This document shows positions 33,401 through 41,884 of a stretch of DNA of 64,000 nucleotides, in pieces. The translations under genes were made by a program, and so were the position numbers. The notes beneath the pieces are model-generated. The model saw only the letters and a program-made list of their open reading frames with translations. It was not told the DNA's origin and did no database searches. The stretch is taken from positions 434,001 through 498,000 of the forward strand of contig NZ_NTLB01000001.1 of NCBI RefSeq assembly GCF_002514725.1, given 5' to 3'. This stretch comes from Mangrovitalea sediminis. GTDB taxonomy: Bacteria; Pseudomonadota; Gammaproteobacteria; Pseudomonadales; Oleiphilaceae. Position 1 is the first letter of the stretch, and each line of letters starts with the position of its first letter.

Positions 33401-33428
33401 ATATGGGGTCACCACACCGGCTTTCAAC
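33401..33428 (-). promoter_or_regulatory. Sigma-32 promoter of grpE
   Basis: On the minus strand GTTGAAA, 13 bases, then CCCCATAT: one mismatch to the -35 consensus and an exact -10 CCCCATnT. It lies 82 bases before the grpE start. Confidence 0.8.
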
Positions 33429-33497
33429 CGCTTTCCGTCACCGTTTTCGATATCCCTCTTGCAAATCAACAAACATCACTGTACAAATAATCATATA

Positions 33498-33529
33498 CTG
33501 TACGCATGAACAGCTGTTTATATGACCAG
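33498..33529 (+). promoter_or_regulatory. Two abutting LexA (SOS) boxes upstream of recN
   Basis: CTGT-8 bases-ACAG at 33498-33513 is a perfect LexA core; directly next to it CTGTTTATATGACCAG (33514-33529) keeps CTG-10 bases-CAG. The first overlaps a TATACT -10 element (33494-33499). E. coli recN also has several LexA boxes. Confidence 0.8.
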
Positions 33530-33597
33530 CTCACGTACACAGATCCAGACAATGACTTACTTCAGCACTTATCGGAACAGGAACACGGAGATCGAGC

Positions 33598-35277
33598 ATG
33601 CTGACGCAACTGACGGTATCCAACTATGCTATCGCCGATCGCCTGGAGCTTCAGTTTGACAAGGGTATGACGGCATTGACCGGCGAAACCGGCGCAGGGA
33701 AATCGATTGTGCTTGGTGCTTTGTCCCTCAGTCTTGGTGACCGAGCCGATGCAGCAGTTGTACGAGAAGGCGCAAAACGCGCCGACATTACGGCAGTGTT
33801 CGATATCCGCGACAATGAGGCCGCCAGCACCTGGCTGCAGAAACACGACCTCGACGCCGACAATGACTGCATCCTCAGACGCGTCATCAGCCGCGACGGT
33901 CGCTCCCGCGCCTACATCAATGGCCAACCCTGCCCGTTACAGGACCTGCGCCAACTCGGTTCGCTGTTGATGGATATTCACAGTCAACATCAACACCAGT
34001 CGCTCCTACAGCGGGACAACCATCGACGCTTGCTTGATGAATTTGCCGGCGCAGAAACCCTCGCCGAAGAAACCCTGACGACCTACAAACAATGGAAGCA
34101 ACTTCAGGAACGTCTCGATACAGCCCGCAATTGCCAGGAAGAGTCGAATGCGCGACTTCAGTTGCTTCGCTATCAGGTCGAAGAGCTGGAGCGCCTTGAC
34201 CTTCAGCCAAGCGAATTATCCGAACTGGAAAACGAACAACAGCAACTCAGCAACGCAGAACAAATCCTTAAGCAATCACACCTCGCCGCGCAGTTTTGTG
34301 CCGAGGACGACTCCAGCGCCGCCTACCTTGTGCGTCAGGCCATACAACAACTGGAGCAACTGCCCGTCGAGGTGATCGCCCTGACGGATACATTGCAGAT
34401 GCTCAACGAAGCTCACATTCAACTGAATGAGGCCGGCAATAACCTGCGGCACTTTATCGATGGCTACGAACTCGACCCCGAACGACTCTCGGTTGTCGAG
34501 GAGCGCCTAAGCGCCATCTATCAGCTAGCCCGCAAGCATCGTATTCAACCCGAGGAACTCCCAGCACTTCGAGAGACTCTACACCGGGAATTGTCCGAAC
34601 TTGATGGCGGAGCAGACAGCCAGGAGCAGCTGGAAATAGAACTGTCTAACCGGCTGGAGCATTATCAAACGATCGCACGGCAGCTTAGCGAACAACGCCA
34701 GCAGGCGGCCGCAGAACTCGACATGCGTGTTGCAGAAGAGTTACATCGCCTCAATATGGCAAACGCGCAATTCGTAACCAGGCTCACTAAGCACAGCGAC
34801 GGAACACCGCATCCACACGGAAATGAGGACATCGAGTTCCTGGTTAGCGCAAACGCCGGACAACCCGCTCGATCCCTGGCGAAGGTGGCTTCTGGCGGAG
34901 AACTGTCCCGCATCAGTCTCGCCATCCAAGTAGTCGTTGCACAAACATCCACCATCCCCTCATTGGTCTTCGATGAAGTCGATGTCGGCATTGGTGGCGG
35001 CACAGCGGAAGTGGTGGGCCGACTGCTAAGAATCCTCGGCGAAAGCGGTCAGGTGCTTTGTGTCACGCACCTGCCCCAGGTCGCGGCGCAAGCTCACCAA
35101 CACCTCTTTGTAAGCAAGTTCAGCGAAAACGACGCAACATTTTCCCGTGTCGAAAAACTGGACGACCAACGACGGGTACAAGAGGTGGCACGCATGCTCG
35201 GCGGGGTCGACGTGACCGATCAGTCGCTAGCCCATGCTCGGGAGATGTATGGCAAAGGGCAGGCCACCCATCACTGA
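33598..35277 (+). CDS. recN: DNA repair protein RecN
   Basis: SMC-like ATPase for double-strand break repair, 559 residues. Walker A is GETGAGKS near residue 30; a long coiled-coil centre follows; the C-terminal ATPase half has ASGGELSRISLA and LVFDEVDVGIGGGTAEVVG. Divergent from grpE and placed behind two LexA boxes, so SOS control is expected. Confidence 0.97.
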   Translation: MLTQLTVSNYAIADRLELQFDKGMTALTGETGAGKSIVLGALSLSLGDRADAAVVREGAKRADITAVFDIRDNEAASTWLQKHDLDADNDCILRRVISRDGRSRAYINGQPCPLQDLRQLGSLLMDIHSQHQHQSLLQRDNHRRLLDEFAGAETLAEETLTTYKQWKQLQERLDTARNCQEESNARLQLLRYQVEELERLDLQPSELSELENEQQQLSNAEQILKQSHLAAQFCAEDDSSAAYLVRQAIQQLEQLPVEVIALTDTLQMLNEAHIQLNEAGNNLRHFIDGYELDPERLSVVEERLSAIYQLARKHRIQPEELPALRETLHRELSELDGGADSQEQLEIELSNRLEHYQTIARQLSEQRQQAAAELDMRVAEELHRLNMANAQFVTRLTKHSDGTPHPHGNEDIEFLVSANAGQPARSLAKVASGGELSRISLAIQVVVAQTSTIPSLVFDEVDVGIGGGTAEVVGRLLRILGESGQVLCVTHLPQVAAQAHQHLFVSKFSENDATFSRVEKLDDQRRVQEVARMLGGVDVTDQSLAHAREMYGKGQATHH

Positions 35278-35335
35278 TGGCCGACCGAAACAAACTGCGC
35301 CACATCAGGAGGTAAGTAGCACCCGGGCGACCAAT

Positions 35336-35369
35336 GGCTAATTGTTATCAAACGCCAGCAAGTTAAGGT
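35336..35369 (+). promoter_or_regulatory. Promoter with Fur-box-like sequence ahead of sRNA candidate
   Basis: TTGTTA (35342-35347) and TAAGGT (35364-35369) are 16 bases apart. The -35 overlaps GGCTAAT-T-GTTATCA (35336-35350), which matches 11 of 14 positions of the 7-1-7 Fur motif TGATAAT-n-ATTATCA. Its proximity to fur makes iron control worth testing; this is inference. Confidence 0.4.
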
Positions 35370-35375
35370 ATGTAT

Positions 35376-35503
35376 CTGGTGCATGTTTTCCGGGTTGCAC
35401 CAGAACCATTGAGATTCTTCTCACCATACTGCCTTTGGCAGTACTCCTTCTCTCACCCCTGAGAGCCTACTCACGGCGAGCCTATATAGCTCGCCGTTTT
35501 TTT
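35376..35503 (+). ncRNA. Candidate small RNA between recN and fur
   Basis: About 125 bases with five successive hairpins and no coding potential: CTGGTGCA/TGCACCAG (35376-35403), TGAGA/TCTCA (35410-35423), TACTGCC/GGCAGTA (35427-35443), CTCTCA/TGAGAG with loop CCCC (35450-35465) and the intrinsic terminator ACGGCGAGC/GCTCGCCGT followed by seven T (35473-35503). The unpaired CTCCTT at 35444-35449 could pair with Shine-Dalgarno sequences. The expected start from the upstream promoter coincides with the first stem. It could alternatively be a long 3' UTR of recN. Family not recognised. Confidence 0.5.
35473..35503 (+). terminator. Intrinsic terminator between recN and fur
   Basis: A 9-bp stem ACGGCGAGC / GCTCGCCGT with a 7-base loop and a T7 tract; 196 bases after recN, serving either recN or the sRNA candidate. 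Confidence 0.92.
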
Positions 35504-35653
35504 ATTTTCCATACAAACTAAACACACAGACCCAGAGCAAAGTTTCCTTTGACTGAAGGCCGAAAGGAGCGAAGGGATTTACAAGAACGAGAAAGGCGCA
35601 GGCAAAAACACCTTAGACAACGAGGTCACACCGACTTTGCCTGCAGAGCAACG

Positions 35654-36067
35654 TTATTTCGTTTTCTTTGGCTTAACATAAAGAATCAAACTGTGATCCA
35701 CAATGTCGAAGCCATGCTCTTCAGCGATCTTGCGCTGGCGCTCCTCGATCACCGAATCGAAAAACTCGACGACTTTGCCGGTTTGCGTACATACCATATG
35801 ATCATGGTGGTCATCCGTCGCCATTTCAAAAACGGCGTGACCGCCTTCGAAGTTATGCCTTAACACCAAGCCTGCCGCCTCAAATTGCGTCAGCACCCGG
35901 TAAACCGTCGCCAGCCCTACATCATCCCCAGCGTCCAGCAAGCGCTTGTAGACATCCTCTGCACTCAGATGATGTTGGTCGGCGCGCTCCAGGATATTCA
36001 AAATCTTGACCCGGGGCAGCGTAACCTTAAGCCCGGCCTTGCGTAATTCAGAGTTTTCCGATGACAT
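35654..36067 (-). CDS. fur: Ferric uptake regulator Fur
   Basis: Iron-responsive repressor, 137 residues. The winged-helix domain includes LRKAGLKVTLPRVKIL and GLATVYRVLTQFEAAGLV; the metal sites include HNFEGGHAVFE and HHDHMVCTQTGKVVEFFD. The usual CxxC pair is reduced to one Cys, as in Pseudomonas-type Fur proteins that lack it. Divergent from bamE, the conserved arrangement. Confidence 0.96.
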   Translation of the reverse strand: MSSENSELRKAGLKVTLPRVKILNILERADQHHLSAEDVYKRLLDAGDDVGLATVYRVLTQFEAAGLVLRHNFEGGHAVFEMATDDHHDHMVCTQTGKVVEFFDSVIEERQRKIAEEHGFDIVDHSLILYVKPKKTK

Positions 36068-36082
36068 GCCCTATGTTCGCTC

Positions 36083-36112
36083 TTGGGGGAACACCTGTGG
36101 TTCCGGTATGAT
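36083..36112 (+). promoter_or_regulatory. Sigma-70-type promoter of bamE
   Basis: TTGGGG and TATGAT with 18 bases between, 73 bases before the bamE start. Confidence 0.5.
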
Positions 36113-36185
36113 GACGGCCTCACCGTCGGCTCATGACTGCGCTCGCCGCTTGGCGCGGAGTCAAGATAGAGGATTTCAAATCCCG

Positions 36186-36515
36186 ATGCAAAAACTCGCC
36201 TGTTGCTTGCTGTATGTTCTGTTGCTGTCTGGCTGTATGTTTCCCGGCGTTTATAAGATCAACGTCCAGCAAGGCAATATCGTCGATAAGGCAGAGCTCG
36301 CCAAACTGAAGCCCGGCATGACCCACCGCGAAGTTCACTTCGTACTGGGCACACCGCTGGTCATGGACCCACTGGACAAAAGCCGTGAATACTATATCTA
36401 CACCTTCCAGAAACACGGCGGGGACATCCGCAAACAACAAATCGTAGTCTACTACGATAAGAATCGTTATACGCGCTACGAGGCCCACCTTCTCGCCAGG
36501 ACGCCGGCCTACTGA
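36186..36515 (+). CDS. bamE: Outer membrane assembly factor BamE (SmpA)
   Basis: Lipoprotein subunit of the BAM complex that inserts outer-membrane beta-barrels. Starting at the ATG at 36186 (AGAGGA upstream) the 109-residue protein has a signal peptide with lipobox LLLSGC, then the SmpA/OmlA core INVQQGNIVDKAELAKLKPGM and LGTPLVMDPL. An upstream in-frame extension covers the fur promoter region and is not coding. Confidence 0.96.
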   Translation: MQKLACCLLYVLLLSGCMFPGVYKINVQQGNIVDKAELAKLKPGMTHREVHFVLGTPLVMDPLDKSREYYIYTFQKHGGDIRKQQIVVYYDKNRYTRYEAHLLARTPAY

Positions 36516-36560
36516 TCCGGCACGTGGCCCACCTTAAGCGGGCTACCCTCCGACAAGGCC

Positions 36561-36851
36561 TTACCGACCCAGTCCTTTGCGAGCCCGCCGCGCGCGGGCT
36601 TCTTTGGGGTCGATAATCAGGGGCCGGTATATTTCAACCCTATCCCCCGCCCTGAGACGATAGGCCTGGGGATCTTTGAGAACATGGCTAAAAATTCCGA
36701 TAGAGGCGCTCGCCAATTCGATCTCTGGGAAACGTTGCAGCACGCCAGAGCGCTCAATAGCCTCGGTGGGCGTAGCCCCCTCCGGCACAGCAACCCGCAG
36801 CAGAAACTGCTGATCGGGGCGGGCGTAGGCAACTTCGACGTCGATTGTCAC
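36561..36851 (-). CDS. rnfH: RnfH family protein (UPF0125)
   Basis: A 96-residue ubiquitin-fold protein; [20 protein letters not shown], [40 protein letters not shown]-type C-terminus are diagnostic. Function poorly known. Its start overlaps the ratA stop by 4 bases, the usual ratA-rnfH pairing, and it converges on bamE. Confidence 0.94.
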   Translation of the reverse strand: [96 protein letters not shown]

Positions 36852-37294
36852 AGGAGAGACGCTCCGTAAACGTCATTGGCACGTTTACAGAATGCATCCA
36901 CCAGCGTATTCGCCGCCTGATTGAAAACCGTCCCGAACGCCATACGAGCCAACGTGCCCGTAAACTCGAATTCCAGCGTCAACTGAACCTTACAAGCCCG
37001 TTCATCCAAGGAATGGAAGCGCCAGCATCCTTTGAGCCTGGTGAAGGGACCATCGACGAGCACCATCTGAATTTCACTCGGCGCAACCAATTGATTCCGT
37101 GTAGTAAACCGCTGACGCATGCCGCCTTTCGCCACTTCCAGCGAAGCGGTAATTTCCTGCTCATTGGTATGGTGCACCTCGGCACTGGCACACCAGGGTA
37201 GAAACTGGGGATAGGCCACCACGTCGTTCACCAGACCGAACATGCGTTCGGCGGAATGCCAGACCAGAGCGCTCCGCTCGATTTTATTCACCAT
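36848..37294 (-). CDS. ratA: RatA/COQ10 family START-domain protein
   Basis: A 148-residue START/SRPBCC-fold protein. In E. coli RatA was described as a toxin that blocks 70S formation, whereas the family is also related to the ubiquinone-binding COQ10. Motifs: MVNKIERSALVWHSAERMF, YPQFLPWCASAEV and FSLDERACKV-type segments. Paired with rnfH near smpB, which is the common gammaproteobacterial context. Confidence 0.93.
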   Translation of the reverse strand: MVNKIERSALVWHSAERMFGLVNDVVAYPQFLPWCASAEVHHTNEQEITASLEVAKGGMRQRFTTRNQLVAPSEIQMVLVDGPFTRLKGCWRFHSLDERACKVQLTLEFEFTGTLARMAFGTVFNQAANTLVDAFCKRANDVYGASLL

Positions 37295-37354
37295 GCTTAT
37301 CCACTACCTCGTTCGATGCCGGGCAACCCCGTCGAATCGCTTGCTGCTCAGACT

Positions 37355-38893
37355 TCATGAATACGTCTCCACGCCCCCATATGGTTCGGGCACCACAGGC
37401 AGCGGAGTCTTTGAACCGAGTCCCAAGCGGGCCCCTCCTCTCAACTCCGGAGCAGGACTACTGCCTGGCACCACGTTCCCACCCGCCGCAGGACACCAAT
37501 CCGGAGCTCGGGTCTGGACACACAGCGTCGACATAAAACCATGCACAGACCACAAGCAAACCAGGACAATGGCCAAAGGAGACAGATAGCGTAACGACCA
37601 ACGGACAGCAATATACAGCGGGCGCCATCGAAGCCCCATGGCCTCACGCATATAGCCCGATGACGCGACTCGTCCGGCAAACAGCGTTATCAGAAACCCC
37701 GTCAACGGCAATAGCAGACTTGCCGTAATGAAGTTTATCCATTCGAAAAAGTTCGCCCCGAGAAAGTCCGATTGGCTCCATATGTTAAAGGAAAACACCG
37801 TCCCCAGTCCCACCAGCCAAGCAGCGACACCCACCCCAACAACGGCCCACTGACGCGCCATTCCCAAACGCTCCTGGCACCACGCAACCGCAGGCTCCAT
37901 AACCGAAATCGCGGAACTCCAGGCTGCCAGAGAAACCACCAGGAAAAACATACTGCCGATAAACTGCCCCCCGGGCAGCCCGCCAAAGGCTTCCGGAACC
38001 GATTGGAAGAGCAACCCAAATCCAGCACTCGGTGCCAGATTCTGTGAGAATACTGCGGAGAACACCACCAAGCCTGCCGCCAGTGCCACCAGGGTGTCTG
38101 CCAGCGCAATCACCACTGCCGATCCCACCACAGAACTACGCGGCGGCATATAGGCACCGTACGCCATCATGACCGCCATCCCCAGACTCAATGTGAAAAA
38201 AGCATGGCCCAGCGCGTCGAACAGCGTTTGCCAGCGCAGGTGTCCGCTGTTCATGGAGAAGAGGAACGCCACCGCTTGGTTAAAGTCGGCATGGCGCCAA
38301 ACATACAGAAGCAGTATCGCCAGCAAAACGAACAGCGCCGGCATGATAACCCGCAACGCACGCTCCAGCCCCCGGTTTACGCCGCGCAAGGAGACGACGA
38401 TAACCAACGCTATAAACAGCGTATGCCAGCCCACCATATCCTCCGGGCTGGCCGTCAGGCGCCCCAGTTCCGCCAAAACAACGGCATGCCCTGCATTTAC
38501 GAAATCGCCGAAAGCTGAAAAGAAAACATAGGCAAGCCCGAAACCGCCTACCACGGCATAGAAGGACAGCACCAGGAATCCGGCCAATATGCCCAAGCGC
38601 CCGGCCCATACCCATGCCTTGGCGGCATGAACCTCAGCACGCCAGAATTCAATCGCCGCAACAGGGTTGCGCCGGGCACGGCGCCCCAGTGCCACTTCCG
38701 CCATCAATAGAGGAATACCCATCAGCACAAGGCACAGGAGGTAAATCAGAATAAAGTAGGTGCCGCCATCAGCACCTGCCATGGAGGGGAATTTCCAGAT
38801 ATTGCCCAGCCCCACCGTCGAACCGGTGGCGGCCAGTACGAAGGTCCAGCGCCCTGTCCAACCGGTCACTGGTTTATCGTATCGCTTCACCAT
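37355..38893 (-). CDS. Neurotransmitter:sodium symporter (SNF) family transporter
   Basis: Multi-pass inner-membrane Na+-coupled symporter of the LeuT/SNF type, 512 residues. Near the N-terminus GSTVGLGNIWKFPSMAGADGG is the TM1 signature with the unwound substrate/sodium site; about 11-12 hydrophobic helices follow. The ATG at 38893 (MVKRYDKPVTGWTGRW) is preferred over an upstream in-frame start. Substrate (probably an amino acid) cannot be told from sequence. Divergent from smpB. Confidence 0.9.
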   Translation of the reverse strand: MVKRYDKPVTGWTGRWTFVLAATGSTVGLGNIWKFPSMAGADGGTYFILIYLLCLVLMGIPLLMAEVALGRRARRNPVAAIEFWRAEVHAAKAWVWAGRLGILAGFLVLSFYAVVGGFGLAYVFFSAFGDFVNAGHAVVLAELGRLTASPEDMVGWHTLFIALVIVVSLRGVNRGLERALRVIMPALFVLLAILLLYVWRHADFNQAVAFLFSMNSGHLRWQTLFDALGHAFFTLSLGMAVMMAYGAYMPPRSSVVGSAVVIALADTLVALAAGLVVFSAVFSQNLAPSAGFGLLFQSVPEAFGGLPGGQFIGSMFFLVVSLAAWSSAISVMEPAVAWCQERLGMARQWAVVGVGVAAWLVGLGTVFSFNIWSQSDFLGANFFEWINFITASLLLPLTGFLITLFAGRVASSGYMREAMGLRWRPLYIAVRWSLRYLSPLAIVLVCLWSVHGFMSTLCVQTRAPDWCPAAGGNVVPGSSPAPELRGGARLGLGSKTPLPVVPEPYGGVETYS

Positions 38894-39194
38894 GTGGTCC
38901 CTGCCATCGAGCCCGAAAGAGGGGCGTCCTAAGGTTAACGGATACGATAGTGGCGTCCGCTGCAACTACCGCCGGCTAGCGGTCAGGAACGCCGGCCAGT
39001 TCATACCTATCGGGAAAGGATCTCGTATTGTAACGGAAAGCCATTCCCGGCTTCATCATTGCTTATAGCCAACATCCGTGCTGGATGCCGTTAATTACGC
39101 TACAATCCCGAACGTTTATCGTGTCGCTGCGACGCAAAACCTCTGTCGCAGCATACGCTTGGATTACCTCCTTATACCTCAGCAAAGACGACTC
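38894..39194. other. Divergent intergenic region between transporter and smpB
   Basis: 300 bases without a convincing gene. It must hold the promoters of both flanking genes; a TACAAT -10-like element at about 39098 could serve smpB, but no good -35 was found. Confidence 0.4.
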
Positions 39195-39674
39195 ATGAGC
39201 AAAAGCAAATCCGGCAACAGTTCCGGTACCATCGCGGTCAACCGCAGAGCCCGCCATGAATATCATATCCACGATAAGATCGAGGCCGGCCTGGTACTGA
39301 CGGGTTGGGAGGTCAAGTCCCTTCGCGCCGGGAAATGCCAGCTGACCGACGCCTATATCCTGTTCAAGGATGGCGAAGCCTGGCTGCTGGGCTGTCATAT
39401 CACCCCTCTGCAGACAGCCTCGACCCACGTCATTGCGGATCCGACCCGTACCCGTAAGCTCCTGCTTCACGCCAAGGAGATTGGGCGACTGATCGGCAAG
39501 GTCAACCAGTCGGGCTTTACCTGCGTTCCGCTTTCGATCTACTGGAAGGGCAACAAGGTCAAGTGCGAGATCGCCCTGGTTAAAGGGAAAAAGGAGTTCG
39601 ACAAGCGCGCCACTGAGAAAGAACGCGACTGGCAGCGCCAGAAGCAGCGGGTGGTCAGGGAATTTGCCAGTTGA
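39195..39674 (+). CDS. smpB: SsrA-binding protein SmpB
   Basis: tmRNA partner for trans-translation. From the ATG at 39195 the 159-residue protein reads [25 protein letters not shown], with [19 protein letters not shown] and the basic C-terminal tail [20 protein letters not shown] that mimics a codon in the ribosome. A longer frame upstream is not SmpB-like. Its RNA partner ssrA lies 13 kb downstream. Confidence 0.97.
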   Translation: MSKSKSGNSSGTIAVNRRARHEYHIHDKIEAGLVLTGWEVKSLRAGKCQLTDAYILFKDGEAWLLGCHITPLQTASTHVIADPTRTRKLLLHAKEIGRLIGKVNQSGFTCVPLSIYWKGNKVKCEIALVKGKKEFDKRATEKERDWQRQKQRVVREFAS

Positions 39675-39762
39675 GGAGCCACCTGATACCTCGCTGGCAG
39701 GTCCTGTAAAGGGCCCTTAACAGTACACGAACGTTTCCGACAACAGGGTAGATAACAACGCT

Positions 39763-40800
39763 GTGGGTGCTCCCCGGATTTTGATAATAGGCCCGTCCTG
39801 GGTCGGCGACATGGTCATGGCGCAGTCGCTGTTCATGCTTCTCAAACAGCGAACACCTTCGCCACGGATCGATGTATTGGCGCCCGCCTGGAGCCGCCCC
39901 ATTCTGGCACGCATGCCCGAAGTATCCGAGATACTGGACATGCCCGTCGGACATGGAAAGGTCAGCCTGGGCGTTCGCCGCAACCTGGCCAAGGGGTTAC
40001 GCAGCCACCATTACGACCAGGCCATCGTACTGCCCAATTCCCTGAAATCGGCATTGATCCCCTGGTGGGCAAACATCCCTCAGCGCACCGGGTGGCGCGG
40101 TGAAATGCGCTACGGTTTACTCAATGACCTGAGAAAGCTGGACAAGTCGGCACTCCCCCTGATGGTACAGCGCTTCGACGCCCTCGCCGTTCCCAAAGGC
40201 GCCCCCTTGCCGACGAATTTGCCTCACCCCGCCCTGGTCACTGACGCGGCCAATCAGCAAACGGCGCTGGGCAAATTCGAACTGTCGACAGAAAAGGCAA
40301 TCGTTGCCCTCTGTCCGGGAGCCGAGTTCGGTGCATCGAAACGCTGGCCCGAGGATCACTACGCAACGGTCGCCCGGCAGCAAATCCAGGCAGGGAGGCA
40401 GGTCTGGATTTTCGGTTCACAGAACGATGCCGCCGTCGGCAAGACCATACTGCAGTCTATGCCCGAAGAGCTCCGCCAGCACTGCCACAATCTCGCGGGG
40501 CGCACGAACCTTGCCGAGGCGGTCGACCTGCTGGCGCTGGCGAATGTCGTGATCAGCAACGACTCCGGGCTCATGCATGTTGCGGCTGCGTTAAAACGCC
40601 CCTTGATTGTCGTATACGGGTCCACCTCTCCCGACTTCACTCCGCCTCTGGCCGACGATGTCAGGATTCTGCGACTCGGCCTCGAATGCAGTCCCTGTTT
40701 TGAGCGCGAGTGCCCACTCGGCCACCTGAAATGCCTGCGCGAACTGTCTCCCGAGGTCGTACTGAATGCCTTGAACGACCTGATTCCCAGCAAAGGCTAA
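39763..40800 (+). CDS. waaF: Lipopolysaccharide heptosyltransferase II (WaaF)
   Basis: Adds the second L-glycero-D-manno-heptose to the LPS inner core; GT9 family, 345 residues. N-terminal ILIIGPSWVGDMVMAQSLF is the WaaF signature; the C-terminal half has CPGAEFGASKRWPEDHYA, the ADP-heptose region NDSGLMHVAAAL and the Cys-rich ECSPCFERECPLGHLKCL. The GTG start at 39763 lacks a strong ribosome site. First gene of a plus-strand LPS core operon. Confidence 0.93.
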   Translation: MGAPRILIIGPSWVGDMVMAQSLFMLLKQRTPSPRIDVLAPAWSRPILARMPEVSEILDMPVGHGKVSLGVRRNLAKGLRSHHYDQAIVLPNSLKSALIPWWANIPQRTGWRGEMRYGLLNDLRKLDKSALPLMVQRFDALAVPKGAPLPTNLPHPALVTDAANQQTALGKFELSTEKAIVALCPGAEFGASKRWPEDHYATVARQQIQAGRQVWIFGSQNDAAVGKTILQSMPEELRQHCHNLAGRTNLAEAVDLLALANVVISNDSGLMHVAAALKRPLIVVYGSTSPDFTPPLADDVRILRLGLECSPCFERECPLGHLKCLRELSPEVVLNALNDLIPSKG

Positions 40801-40807
40801 GGCCGAT

Positions 40808-41884
40808 ATGCCGCTATCCAGCCAACCACGAATCCTGTTGCTCAAGACCTCTTCCATGGGGGACATCATTCACTGTTTCCCGGCACTGACCGATGCCCAA
40901 CGTGCAATTCCCGGCATTCGTTTCGACTGGGTGGTTGAAGAGGCGTTCGCCGGCCTGCCCGGGTGTCACCCTGCCGTCGACAAAGTCATTCCGGTCGCCT
41001 TGCGCCGTTGGCGAAAGCAGCCGTTCAAAGCCCGGAGATCCGGCGAGTGGGCGCGCTTTCGTGCAGACATCAAAGACACACACTACGACCTCATCCTGGA
41101 TGCTCAAGGGCTAGCTAAAAGCGCATTCCTCACACGATTCAATACCGCGCCCAGCGCAGGTTATGACCGGCATTCGATTCGCGAACCCCTGGCCAGCCTG
41201 TTCTACAACCACCGTTATGCGGTCGACCTGCAGCAGCACGCCGTAGAGCGTATGCGCAAGCTCTTTGCATTGGCACTGGGCTACGAGGTTCCTGAAGGGC
41301 TCGGAGAATACGGTCTATCGTTGGAACGACTGCCAGGGACCCTGGTTCCCGATGAGGCGTACCTCGTCTTTTGTCACGGAACCACCTGGCAAACCAAGCT
41401 GTGGCCTGAAAGCTACTGGAAGCAGCTGACCCAAATAGCCGCCGAGGCAGGCATGACCGTATATCTACCCTGGGGCAATTCCGAAGAACAGGCCAGGGCC
41501 CACCGGATTGCGGCGGACATTAAAACGGCCCGGGTTTGCCCAAAGGCCAGCCTGACCGAAGTTGCCGGACTCATCGGACACGCCCTAGGCGTCGTCGCCG
41601 TGGATACGGGTCTCGGCCACCTGGCGGCCGCGCTGAGCGTACCGACGACGGCCCTGTATGGCCCCACTCGGCCCGGCCTTACCGGTAATTACGGCGCCCA
41701 CCAATCGATCCTATCCTCAAAACTGGATTGCGCGCCCTGCATGAATAAACGCTGCCGACTGACCGATGGGGCCAGCGAGCGCTACCCCGTTTATCCGCCC
41801 TGTTTTGAGGAGCTCAGCCCCGAACGGGTCTGGACGGATCTGCAGCAGACCCAGGATTCTCTGCGCGAGGCCTCGCCAACATGA
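40808..41884 (+). CDS. waaC: Lipopolysaccharide heptosyltransferase I (WaaC)
   Basis: Adds the first heptose to Kdo; GT9, 358 residues. Signature ILLLKTSSMGDIIHCFPALTD, then FDWVVEEAFAGLPGCHPAV, and the donor region AVDTGLGHLAAAL followed by ALYGPTRPGLTGNYG. Follows waaF by 7 bases and overlaps the next gene by 4. Confidence 0.95.
   Translation: MPLSSQPRILLLKTSSMGDIIHCFPALTDAQRAIPGIRFDWVVEEAFAGLPGCHPAVDKVIPVALRRWRKQPFKARRSGEWARFRADIKDTHYDLILDAQGLAKSAFLTRFNTAPSAGYDRHSIREPLASLFYNHRYAVDLQQHAVERMRKLFALALGYEVPEGLGEYGLSLERLPGTLVPDEAYLVFCHGTTWQTKLWPESYWKQLTQIAAEAGMTVYLPWGNSEEQARAHRIAADIKTARVCPKASLTEVAGLIGHALGVVAVDTGLGHLAAALSVPTTALYGPTRPGLTGNYGAHQSILSSKLDCAPCMNKRCRLTDGASERYPVYPPCFEELSPERVWTDLQQTQDSLREASPT

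Noticed and set aside
35549-35863. Plus-strand frame opposite fur
   Set aside because: Begins in the terminator tail region and mirrors fur; no ribosome site.
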